Source of the DNA: Anaeramoeba flamelloides
Taxonomy: Eukaryota; Metamonada; Anaeramoebidae
Direction: 5' to 3'
NCBI GenBank assembly: GCA_027625915.1
Contig: JANTQA010000051.1
Coordinates: 5,518,501 to 5,582,500 of the forward strand
Length of the DNA stretch: 64,000 nt
Under the pieces are notes generated by a model. The model was not told where the DNA came from. It saw only the letters and a list, made by a program, of their open reading frames with translations, and did no database searches. Position numbers and translations under genes: made by a program. Below, piece by piece: positions 44,834 to 55,193 of the stretch (positions within the stretch are counted from its first letter, which is position 1; each line of letters begins with the position of its first letter).

Positions 44834-47750
44834 TTAATCCAAGATAGCGTGACAAGCGGATAAACGAGCGACTGGAACACGGTATGCAGAACAGGAAACG
44901 TATGTGAGACCAGCTTGTGAGAAGAATTTGATTGATTTAGGGTCACCACCATGTTCACCACAGACACCAATATCCATCATTGGTTGAGATTCTCTACCTT
45001 CATCGACACACATTTTGATCAATCTGCCTACACCGATTTGGTCAACGGATTTGAAAGGGTTACGAGGGAGGATATCGTCTTCGACGTATTTAAGTAAGAA
45101 GCCGCTTTCGGCGTCGTCCCTGGAGTAACCGAAGGTCATTTGTGTTAAATCGTTTGTACCAAAGGAGAAGAATTTGGCGTATTTGGTGAGTTGAGGAGCG
45201 ACTAAGCAGGCTCTTGGGATTTCGATCATTGTACCAATTTTGATCTCAATTTCGACGTTGTTCTTTTTCAAGAGGTTTTGGGAAACTTCTTCGACTTCTG
45301 GTTGGATTTCTTTCAATTCGTTTGGATGACCGACCAATGGGATCATGATTTCTGGGACAGGGTTGAATCCCTTCTTTTTGGCGTTGATGGCACCCTGGGT
45401 GATGGCGGTGGTTTGCATGGCAACCAATTGTCTGAGGACGATGGAGAGTCTGACACCACGGAGACCAAGCATTGGGTTGGATTCGTGCATTTGTTCGGCC
45501 TTTTTCAACATTAATTCCTTTTCTTCGTTCTTTTCACCTTTTCCTCTGAGTTCGTAAACTTCACGGGTTAATTCGAGGAGATCTGGTAAAAATTCATGTA
45601 GAGGAGGATCAATTAATCTGACAACAACTGGTAAGTCGGTCATGGCAATGAATAATTCTTCAAAGTCCTTTGTTTGGAGTACTTCGAGTTTGTCGAGTGC
45701 TTGCTTTTTCTTGTCCTTGTCTTCAGTTAAGATGAATTCACGAAGGATACCTGCACGGTCACCAAGGAATTGATGTTCGGTTCTACATAGACCAATACCT
45801 TGGGCGCCAAAGCTTCTTGCTCTTGTGGCGTCTTCAGCTGTATCTGCGTTGGCCCATACCATTAAGCCTCTGGATGGTCCGTTTTTGATGTCTCTGATTC
45901 CTTCCTTGGCACAGAATTCGTCACACCATTGGAGGATGGACATGAAGTGTTTTTGTTCTTCAAGTTTGACTTGGATGGTTGGGATCTTGGCGCTATAGAT
46001 GCTTCCTGTGGTACCGTCAATTGAAACCCATTCACCTTCGTTAAGGGTGATTCCGTTGATGGTGACAGTTTTTTTTTCTTCGTCGATGAGGACGTTACAT
46101 CCGACAACACATGGGATACCAAATTGTCTAGCAACGACAGCGGCGTGGGAGGTGGCACCACCCTCTGCGGTGAAAAGTCCCTTGGATGCAAACATACCGT
46201 CGACATCATCGGGCTTGGTGAATGGTCTACACATGATGACTGGTCCTTCCTTGGCCATTTCAACACATTTTTCGGAGGAGAAGTACATTTTTCCGACAGC
46301 GGCACCTGGGGAGGCAGCAACACCGGTGGCAAATAATTTTCCTTGCTTTTGGGCGAGTTTGAGGACGTTTGGATCAAATTGTGGATGGAGCATCATGTCA
46401 ACATCGTCAGATGAGATTCTTTTGATGGCGGTTTTCTTGTCGATCAAACCTTCTTCAACCATGTCAAACATGGTTTTGAATCTTGAGACGGCGGTTCTTT
46501 TGGCGTTTCTGGTTTGTAAAAAGTAGAGTTTGCCTTGTTCGATGGTAAATTCAACATCTTGCATTTCCTTGAAGTAGTTTTCAAGTTTGGCACATTCCTG
46601 GATAAATTGTTCGTAGCACTTTGGTAATTTGTCGTTCAAGGCGCTGATTGGTAATGCGTTTCTGATACCAGCAACAACATCTTCTCCTTGGGCGTTGAAT
46701 AAAAATTCTCCAAAGATTTCTTTCTTACCATTGGATGGGTTTCTGGTAAAGGCAACGCCAGTACCGCTGTGTTCTTCTCCCATGTTTCCGAAAACCATGG
46801 TTTGGAGATTGACAGCTGTTCCAAGGGTGTGTGGGATACCGGTTCTTTCACGGTATTGGATGGCACGTGGGACGTTCCATGAGCTGAAGACAGCCTTGAT
46901 ACTCATTTTGATTTGTTCCATTGGATCTTGTGGAAATTTCATACCTTTTTCTTCCATAATGACTTTATTGTAAAGTTCGAGAACTTCCTTCCAGTTGTCA
47001 GCCTTTAATTCGTTATCAAATTTGAATCCTTTTTCTTTTTTGTAATTACCAAGTGGGTGTTCAAATTTTTCATCGTCAATTCCGAGGACAATGGCACCAA
47101 ATCCTTGGACTAATCTACGATATGAATCATAGACAAATCTTTCGTCGTTGGTAAGTGCAACCATTGCTTTGGCAGTTTCGTCATTAAGACCAATGTTAAG
47201 AACGGTATCCTATTTGTTTCAATAAGTTAAATTTTTTTTTTTTTGATATCAAAAATATTATAAAAAAAAATTGAATTAGTTTCGTTATTCAGAAAAAGTA
47301 CAAAACATTATTTATCAATATTTTAAAATTTTTGAAAAAAAGAATAAGAATTGAAAAATAAAAAAATAATTCAAGTAAAGAGTTATTTTGAAAAAGAAAT
47401 ATTACCATCATTCCGGGCATGGATTGGGCAGCACCTGATCTACAAGAGACAAGGAGTGGATTTTTTTTGTCACCAATTTTTTTTCCAGTATTTTCTTCAA
47501 CTTTTTTTAAGGCAACCAATGCTTGATCCCACATTCCTTCTGGGAATTCGTTTTCAAGTTCTAAATATTTGTTACAACATTCAGTGGAGATTGTGAAACC
47601 AGATGGTACAGTGATACCAATGGAACACATTCTAGCAAGGTTAGCTCCTTTTCCTCCAAGAAGACCAGTGACTTTTTTCCAATCACCTTTGTACATTTCT
47701 AAGGCATCATTGATGTCTTCAAAAGAATATACCCAACGTTGATCAGTCAT
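44834..47750 (-). CDS. PPDK: pyruvate, phosphate dikinase, complement(join(44834..47209,47406..47750))
   Basis: The enzyme interconverts PEP, AMP and PPi with pyruvate, ATP and Pi. In anaerobic protists it is a PPi-dependent glycolytic enzyme. The two exons give 906 aa, normal for the family. Exon 1 (115 codons) holds the start of the nucleotide-binding domain (GLLGGKGANLARM) and ends SMPGMM. Exon 2 resumes DTVLNIGLND. It carries VQTMVFGNMGEEHSGTGVAF-like ATP-grasp sequence (here NLQTMVFGNMG), the swivelling phosphohistidine motif GGATSHAAVVARQFGIPCVV with His at about 470, the PEP/pyruvate barrel with GIGLCRTEHQF, and CGEHGGDP with the catalytic Cys at about 865. The donor is GTAATA, the acceptor ATAG, and the intron is 196 bp. 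There is no targeting peptide, so it should be cytosolic. Its codons are more GC-rich and biased than its neighbours', consistent with high expression. Confidence 0.97.
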
Positions 47751-47805
47751 TTTGATGATAGTCTATTTTCAAAAAATAATTGGTTGTGTAAATGAAAAGA
47801 TTATA

Positions 47806-47810
<5 letters not shown>

Positions 47811-47863
<53 letters not shown>
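47811..47863. repeat. 53-base poly(A) tract just upstream of PPDK
   Basis: An uninterrupted run of 53 A on the + strand starts about 60 bp upstream of the PPDK start codon. It is therefore poly(T) on the PPDK sense strand. Such T tracts may exclude nucleosomes at promoters, but its exact length may be affected by sequencing. Confidence 0.8.
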
Positions 47864-47865
<2 letters not shown>

Positions 47866-49934
47866 AAGCAAAATTTTTTTTTTTTTAGTTGGCTATTTTT
47901 GATACATCAAAAAAAAAAAAATCAAAAAAAAAAAAATTAAAAAGTATTTTACATTTAATTAAGAAAGATTATAAAAAAAAATGAAAATGAAACTTTGAGA
48001 AAGACTGTAAAATTAAAGATGATTAGTCACCAGACATCAATTATTTTTTAATAATTATAGCTTTTAGTGTCATTAAAATCAAATTGATTTGAAAAGTCCA
48101 CAACAACTTTTTTAAGTTTTTAACAGTAGGAAAAGTTGAACAATGTAACTTTTAATGCCTTACAACTTGGTAAACACGATTATTAATTGAAAAATGGAAA
48201 TATTCTGAAAGTATCAAAATGAATAGACTAACAAAAGAATAAAAATTTTAAAAAATTGTTAAAGGTGCATATATTCATTTTGAAAAGATCATTGTTTAAT
48301 CTCAAACCCAAACCAATTTACCTTATTAGTGGAATAAGACATTTGGATCTTTCAAAATTACAAGAATATTTATGTGTGTGGTTGGTATTTTTTCTAGTAA
48401 ATTGTTGATTTTGCTTTCGAAATTAAATTTTATGAAAACCAATCAAAGTAATGATAATAAGAGTCTTTCATATGAAATTACCACAACAAGGTTCTTAAAA
48501 GATCATAGTTTGATTCTAAAAATCATAAAGTAAAATATTTTTAAGCTTAAAAATTCAGTTCAGAAATACTAGAAAAATTTCTTCGAATATTTTTTTGACA
48601 AAACTTTTATTTGCTTTTTTTTGATTGTTCCTTCAAAAATTTTCTATATAAAGATAAAAGCGTTTTTTATATTTCTTCGTTCGATATATTTTTTTAAAAA
48701 ATTGTTTCCTTCGAAAAAATAAAAATTTTTTATTTTAAACAAATTATTTGGAACAATAATCTTAAAAAATAAGTTTGTATATTTGAAACTTTTTAATTTT
48801 ACATATAAAAATTTCTAACAAAAAAAATAAAAATCTTCAGAATTATTAAATGTTGCACGAAATCAAGAAAAAAAAAAAAAATATCTTTTTAAAAAAATTA
48901 TTTGGTAACTGTAAATTTTAAAACTGGATTGTTCATTTGTGATCACTTTTTGTTAAAGGGGAAATATACTCTATTAGTTAAAGTTCCTTTTTGAAAATTT
49001 GATTTTTTTTACATATTCTTTTGAGAAAATATTTTATTTGTTCAAAACCAAAATTCTAGGCGGCTAATTTGATATATTTGAACAAGTGTTGTCTTAAATT
49101 TGAATATATTATGATTTTGACCCACAAAAAAGAAAATCTTTGAGATTTTTAACAAGTCAAAAAATATACTCAAATTAGGATAAAATGATGATGTTTTTTT
49201 TTTTTGCTTGACAACACTTCATTTTTGTTTTGCTAAGCTCTCATTTTTTTTTATGATGAGAAATTTACTTTTTATTGGAAATTTTTTTTTTAAATAATTT
49301 AATTAACAAGATACTATCTAACCACGATTTGATTTCATGAAATCTTATTCATATCTATTGTATCACAATTTAAGTCTTAATACTTTTGAGAAATTTTTAT
49401 TAGAGTTTTTGAGTTAAAACAAAAAACAAATATTTCTAGTCTACGAATTTGAATAATTAATTTAAAATAAATATCATTCCAAAATATTCATTTAAATTCT
49501 CATAGATGTCTTAATATTCATCAATTTATATATTACCAGATTCCTTAATCATCTAAAATCATTTTTATAATTATTATTGGAAATAAAGAATCCATAACTA
49601 TAAAGAAAGGGATATTTACAAAAAAAGAAGAATTCAAGTTCTATTGTCAACATACAAAAAAAACTAACCCCCAAAAAAAAAAAAAAAAAAAAAAAAGAGA
49701 AAGGAAAAACAACCAAGTTACTTTTCTAGTTTTAAAACATCCATGATAAAGAATAAACTCTGATAATACTAATAAAAATATATAGAATGTATTGAATTTA
49801 AAAGAATTTCATGAAAAGTAAAAAGAGTATAATTAAAAGAGTCCAAGAAAAAGAGATAACATATAATCACAACCCATTTGATTTAAATGGCTAAAAAAAG
49901 TCATTAGATTCTAAAACCCAAAGAAAAATGTTTA

Positions 49935-50132
49935 CAGTCAGTTTCACTTTTAAGGCACAAACTTTCAACGAAATTTAAGGCACAAAAAAATCTCAAATTA
50001 AGGCACAAAAATTTGGAATTTTTTATTTTACAATTTATTTTTACTAGAATTTGAATTTTGTGCTTTAATTTGAGATTTTTATTGTGCCTTAAATTTCGTT
50101 GAAAGTTTGTGCCTTAAAAGTGAAACTGACTG
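49935..50132. mobile_element. TA-flanked palindromic MITE, family M1, copy C
   Basis: The 198 bp element is bounded by CAGTCAGTTTCACTTTTAAG and its complement, with intact TA on both sides (49933-49934, 50133-50134). The two arms match almost perfectly for over 80 bp. This makes it the best-preserved copy in the window. Confidence 0.8.
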
Positions 50133-50284
50133 TATTTTAAATAAATGAATCAACAATACTTCCAAATTCTTGATAAATTGTTAGATTCAAAATAATATTT
50201 TTAAAAATTTACACTTTATTGTCCATTTTGAATGCTTTTACAAAGTTTTATAATTTTTTTTATTGATATAAATTAAGGGTCTAG

Positions 50285-50398
50285 TTATTTACCGTAGATT
50301 TGATCAATTTTCAAGTGGCAACCTGAGAACAAAAAGGGTATTGTTCCGGACTCAAAGGAGCGACTTTCAATCAAAAAGTGTATTGTGAAACTGCCCTT
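50285..50398 (-). CDS. exon-like island, possible terminal exon of an unknown gene
   Basis: On the minus strand an acceptor-like ATCAAAAG precedes 38 codons beginning KGSFTIHFLIESRSFESGTI and ending HLKIDQIYGK before TAA. The stretch is clearly less A/T-rich than its surroundings. The plus strand is also open here (FDQFSSGNLRTKRVLFRTQR), so the strand is uncertain. No upstream exon was found. It could be a gene relic. Confidence 0.22.
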   Translation of the reverse strand, partial: KGSFTIHFLIESRSFESGTIPFLFSGCHLKIDQIYGK

Positions 50399-50795
50399 CT
50401 TTTGATTGTATAAAATTCAAATAACAAAAAAAAAAATTGAGATCTCATTTTGCAAAAAATTCAATTAAAAAAAAAAAAGTTTCAAAGCATCAAAATTCCA
50501 AAAAATCGATAATTTAAAAAAAAAGTATCATTGAATTCTCCAAGAGGAAAATTATTCTTATTTTGAAAAAAAAATATCACTTGTTTCTTATTTTAGATTT
50601 CCAATTGTTAAATTTCTTGAATTTAAAAATAAATTGTTTTCTTTGAGTATAAAATCAATTTAATCTGAACAAATCTAGTATGTGGTTAGATTATACCTCT
50701 TTATATTTGACTGACTAATTATTTTGTAAAATTCATGAGAAAATTAAAACTCATTTAACAATTGAAAAAAATGAAAAAAAAATCTTTGAGATCTC

Positions 50796-50900
50796 AAAAA
50801 GCGCCAAAGAACGACACTTAAAAATCAAAACAGTTGTTTTCAAAATAATAATTCATAATCATTCTAATTGGAAATTGGATGTCACTCTTTGGTACTTTTT
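50796..50900. repeat. small inverted-repeat element, family M2, copy 2
   Basis: The left end is AAAAAGCGCCAAAGAACGAC. The right end, read inward, is AAAAAGTACCAAAGAGTGAC. It is about 105 bp and the same length as the copy at 17962-18066. Confidence 0.55.
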
Positions 50901-51300
50901 TCTAAAAATGTACACATTTTCCACTTTTTTTATTGTCAATTTTTGGAGATCGATCACACTTCACTTTTTAGTTAGTTTTTGATTGCTATTGGACACTCAC
51001 AAAAATTATAAATTTTTTTATTAGCATTCAGAAAATTATTTTTAATCGTAAGACCAAACCTTTAACAATAACTTTTTTAAAACCCCCAGACCCTGGAAAT
51101 ATTCTTTACATTAAATAAACAGGAAAGTAGAGTTATTAAATTTAAAAAAAATGATAATTTTTTCCACAAGATGACCAATTCTAAAACGTCCACATTCTTA
51201 CAAACAAGCGGATCAATAATAGATCCCATAATATAATAATAGTGTATCTCAAGAGTAAAAAATATCTCCTTTTGAAATGCATTTTTTTTTTATTATTGTA

Positions 51301-51495
51301 TAGCCAGTTCCACTTTTAAGACACAAACTTTTAACGGAATTTAAGGTACAAAAAACTCTCAAATTAAGGCACAAAAGTTGTTATTTTTTTTTTACAATTT
51401 ATTTTACTAGAATCTGATTTTTGTGCCTTAATTTGGGATTTTTATTGCACCTTAAATTTCGTTGCAAGTTTGTGCTTTAAAAATGGAACTGACTG
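51301..51495. mobile_element. TA-flanked palindromic MITE, family M1, copy D
   Basis: The left end is mutated to TAGCCAGTTCCACTTTTAAG after TA. The right end is intact, AATGGAACTGACTG followed by TA. It is 195 bp with the same internal TTAAGGCAC repeats as copies A-C. Confidence 0.75.
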
Positions 51496-52255
51496 TATTT
51501 TTTTTTAATTTTAATATGAACTAATTCTAAAAAAATAAAGGATCCCGATTTATATTGATAGTATTGTTGAAAATTGCAAAGTAAAGAGTTTAACAAACAA
51601 GCCAAAAGAATACATCTTCAGTTATATGAGGACTTTCCCATTTGGATAAAAAATTACAAAAAATTCAACTTTTCCGTTTTTTACAGGTGTATGTACAAAA
51701 TAATATATTTTTAAAGAATGGCTATAATCGAGAGAAATTAAAAAAACCCTACTTAAACAATTAAAAAATAATTCAATTTTTTTTTGGATATGAAATGCAT
51801 TTTTGATCATATTTAAACCAATTTTTTAAACCAATTTCATTTTCTAAACCTAACTTTATTGTTTTCTTTTTATTTAAATTTTATCTGAAAATTTCCTTAA
51901 ACCCACAAATAGAACAATGGAATTTCCATTTTAAAAAAAATTACACTTTTTATTTTTTAAAATTATCATTTTAGTTTGAATTTAAATGCAAACTTTTGAT
52001 TAAAAAAAAAATACATCTTTGAACACAATAATAACCATAAATTGTAGATTAAATGATTATTTATATGACAAAATACTCAATTCAAAATTGACAATTTCTG
52101 ATGAAAATGTTCTTTGGGAATTGAATAAAAATATTTTTTAATTTTTTTTTTATTTAAGAGTAAATAGAGAATTTTGAATTGTTATCTATATTTTTTTTTA
52201 ATTTAAACTTATTTGTGTTTTAAATGTTGATTACCCTTATCGAATTTTAAAATAG

Positions 52256-52316
52256 ATATAACATAGAATTAACTGGTGTCACAACAAGAAGATATCAGCA
52301 AGTAGAACCCACATAA
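52256..52316 (+). CDS. exon-like island with stop codon, unassigned
   Basis: After an acceptor-like AAAATAG, the frame reads YNIELTGVTTRRYQQVEPT and stops with TAA. The composition is noticeably less A/T-rich than the flanks. No partner exon was identified, and the sequence does not match a family I know. It could be the last exon of an otherwise unrecognised or decayed gene. Confidence 0.2.
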
Positions 52317-53962
52317 AAGAAAAAATCAAGTTCTGTTTAACTCTTGATATTACATAACATAAAAATATATAAAGTGATATATGTGAAAATTTTGAAATTA
52401 AAAAGAAACCAAAATTTCAAGATGATATTATTTCGAAAAAAATATAATCATTTGTAATACAAGAATTTACATTCTAAATGAATATTTCAGATTAATTACA
52501 AAAATAATTCTTTTGTATTGGTTTATTGTGAATATATTTTTTTATCCAGAGAATAAAATAAATTATTTTGCAAAAAATTGCACGTCTTGGTGTTTTTTTT
52601 TATTTATTAATTTTTTATTAATTTCTTACCCAAGTTATCAAGCAGATAAAAATAAACCCAATGATCTATTTACACAATTAATTTCTCTTCCAAGTAAGTT
52701 ATTATTAAAAAAAAATATTGATAATTCTCTAAAAGTCAACAATATTCAACATAAATCAATACTGTTCCACATTACTGTTTGAAAAATATTTATCATATTT
52801 AAAATAATTTTGAAAGATAAGAAAATCACCCTTAATAGTTAAACTTTGCAAGATTTTCAAAAATTTTTTACTATTAAATTTGAAAAATCTTATTAATAAA
52901 ACCATGAAAATTGGATTTTTAACTTTAATAGCAAAATATCTTTCAAAATTGTATTTTGATCAAAAATCTTTTATTAACCAATAGTGTATACTATAAGTGA
53001 ATTTAAGAAAAAAATGAAAAACTAATAAAAATTTTAATTTTTTTTAGATAAAATTTTTTTACATGAACATGAAAAGATACACAAGTGGAAACATTTTTGA
53101 AAATTTTCAAAAATGGTTTTTATCCACATACCAATTATTTTTATGTAGATTTTTATGTATATTTTACAAATTCAATCTGAAAAGTATTGTTAAAAATATT
53201 ACCCAAAATCGAAAAAAAGTCGATTTTTAGGCATTTTTTTTCATTGTAATTTTACAATGAAAATTTTTTTTTTATTTATATTTTTTTGTATTTTTAATTT
53301 TTTTTTTTAAATACTTTATAAATCTTTTTTTCCAAAATATTATCAATATTTTTGAGTTTTTTTAAAGACATTTTATGTCAATCAATCGAAATTAAAATAC
53401 AAAAAAAATTTTTTTTATTTATTTGTTTTTACAAAAATTCATTTTTTTTTGGAAAAAAACGATTTTTTTGATGCATATACAGGAACCCAGAATTTCTTAA
53501 AAATCAAATGAAAAATTATTTTTTGGTTTTTTTGAGTAAGTAAACAAAATAGGATTTTTTGGTCCAAAAAATCAAAAATTTCATTTTTGTAAAAATTCTA
53601 TTTTACAATGAAAAATTACATTTTTTAGCAATTTTGAAAGTTTTATTCATGTGATTTTTTTTTCCTTAGGAGATTTACTATGGTGCGAGGCGCGCCAACA
53701 ATATTCAAAAATAATAAAGTTTTTTTTTGCAGGTCAAAAAGAAAAAAATCGATTTTTTTATGGTGCCCAAAAGCGCTAGAAAAATACTATAATTTCAGTC
53801 TACTTTTTTTAGGCAGCCGTTACCTCTATTTTTTTTTTTTCATTTTTCTCATTTTTTTCTCATCTCTATTTAATCAATTTTAACTTTTTTTTGAACTCAA
53901 TTAAATCCTTTTATTACATTCATCCCAAATCAATTCTTATATGTTCTCTAAAAAAAAAGATA

Positions 53963-54277
53963 CAGTCTTGTGTCTTTTTAAAGCACAGGAAAAATCAAGA
54001 AATAAGGCACAAAAAAATACCATTAAGGCACAAAATCAAAGTGGTCAAAATAAGGCACAATTTTTCTGTGTAAATTTCCAAGATTATTCATTAGGTAATA
54101 TTCTATATATATATATATTGAAGAAAACACTCAAACTAACTCTGTAATTATTCGGTGAAATTATATCTTGAAATTAGGAAAGTGCCTTATTTTGACCACT
54201 TTGATTTTGTGCCTTAATGGTATTTTTTTGTGCCTTATTTCTTGATTTTTCCTGTGCCTTAAAATGACACATGACTG
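53963..54277. mobile_element. TA-flanked palindromic MITE, family M1, divergent copy E
   Basis: The ends CAGTCTTGTGTCTTTTTAAA and complement ATGACTG are flanked by TA (53961-53962, 54278-54279). The inner arms repeat AATAAGGCACAAAAAAATAC and ATTAAGGCACAAAATCAAAG with exact complements. It is longer than the other copies (315 bp) and has a different loop, so it is a subfamily. Confidence 0.7.
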
Positions 54278-54640
54278 TAATAAAAAAAAAATTTATTTGT
54301 ATTTAAAGACAGAAAACTTGGGTAAATTAAAAAGAATATATATTTTTATATTTATAAATGAAAAGAAATTAAATATTTAAAATCATTAAAAATAATCAAA
54401 AAAAAAAACTGGGTTATGGACCATATAAAAGAAAAAAAAAAGTTTTCATAAATCCAGTTCATTTCGTAATGCGAAATTTCAAAGAATAGTTGTTTTTTCT
54501 TTTGTTTTTTTTTGGATTTGTGACTTGGATCTTCTAATACTGAACCTAATGAATTTTGATTAAAGTGATTCCTTTGGTCGAATAAAGGTTCTTTATCAAT
54601 CAGTAATCCGTACTTAATAATTATTTTCAGAATTAATAGA

Positions 54641-54750
54641 GATAGATAGATAGATGAAGAGAGATAGAGAAAGATAGAGATTGTGAGAGATGGATGGATA
54701 GATAGAATTAATAGATAGAGAGATAGATAGATAAATAGATAGATAGATAT

Positions 54751-54798
<48 letters not shown>

Positions 54799-54831
54799 GG
54801 GGGTAGGGGGATAGATAGATATAGGTATATA
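54641..54831. repeat. GATA tetranucleotide microsatellite
   Basis: GATA repeats are imperfect from 54641 and almost pure from about 54721 to 54797. They are then interrupted by a G-rich GGGGGGTAGGGGGATA segment. Confidence 0.9.
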
Positions 54832-54888
54832 ATATTCAAAAATTGTGTGTGTGTGCGTTAGGTGATATTAACCCTAAATGTTAAAACT

Positions 54889-54967
54889 GGAACATTTTGT
54901 TCCATTCTCTACTCAAATTGGAACATTTTTGTTCCCTTTATTTTTTGAATTAGAACATTTTGTTCCT
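54889..54967. repeat. three regularly spaced GGAACATTTTGTTCC palindromes
   Basis: Copies lie at 54889-54903, 54920-54935 and 54952-54967. Each is GAACA-T-run-TGTTC, and centre-to-centre spacing is about 31-32 bp. The array resembles a set of protein-binding sites on one face of DNA, but no gene is nearby. Confidence 0.6.
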
Positions 54968-55009
54968 ATTTGTGTAGATCAAAGAAATCAATTCTCCATT
55001 TCATCTTCG

Positions 55010-55193
55010 AGTTTGGTAGTTTAAACTACCAAACTTAATATTTTTTTTGTTTTTCTTTAGAAAACAAATATTTACTATCCAGCTTTTTAAAAATGCTGAC
55101 CAACATCCCTTAGAATGTTGTTAAAGGCTCTAAAATGGGCATTTTGACAACATTTTAAACATTAGGGACTTTAGGTATCCCTAATGTTTAAAA
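55010..55193. repeat. 26 bp palindrome and 16 bp-stem hairpin
   Basis: At 55010-55035, AGTTTGGTAGTTT is followed directly by its exact complement. At 55153-55193, TTTTAAACATTAGGGA and its exact complement frame a 9-base loop. Confidence 0.7.

Noticed and set aside
45278..46973. Several long plus-strand frames opposite PPDK
   Set aside because: They are long only because PPDK codons are GC-richer; they are antisense shadows with no recognisable domains.
52513..52782. 89-codon hydrophobic frame
   Set aside because: The composition matches random A/T-rich DNA; there is no recognised motif, although a small unknown protein cannot be fully excluded.
53680..53883. 67-codon frame starting at the GC-rich TATGGTGC motif
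   Set aside because: The tail is a Phe-rich reading of T tracts, and no domain is visible.
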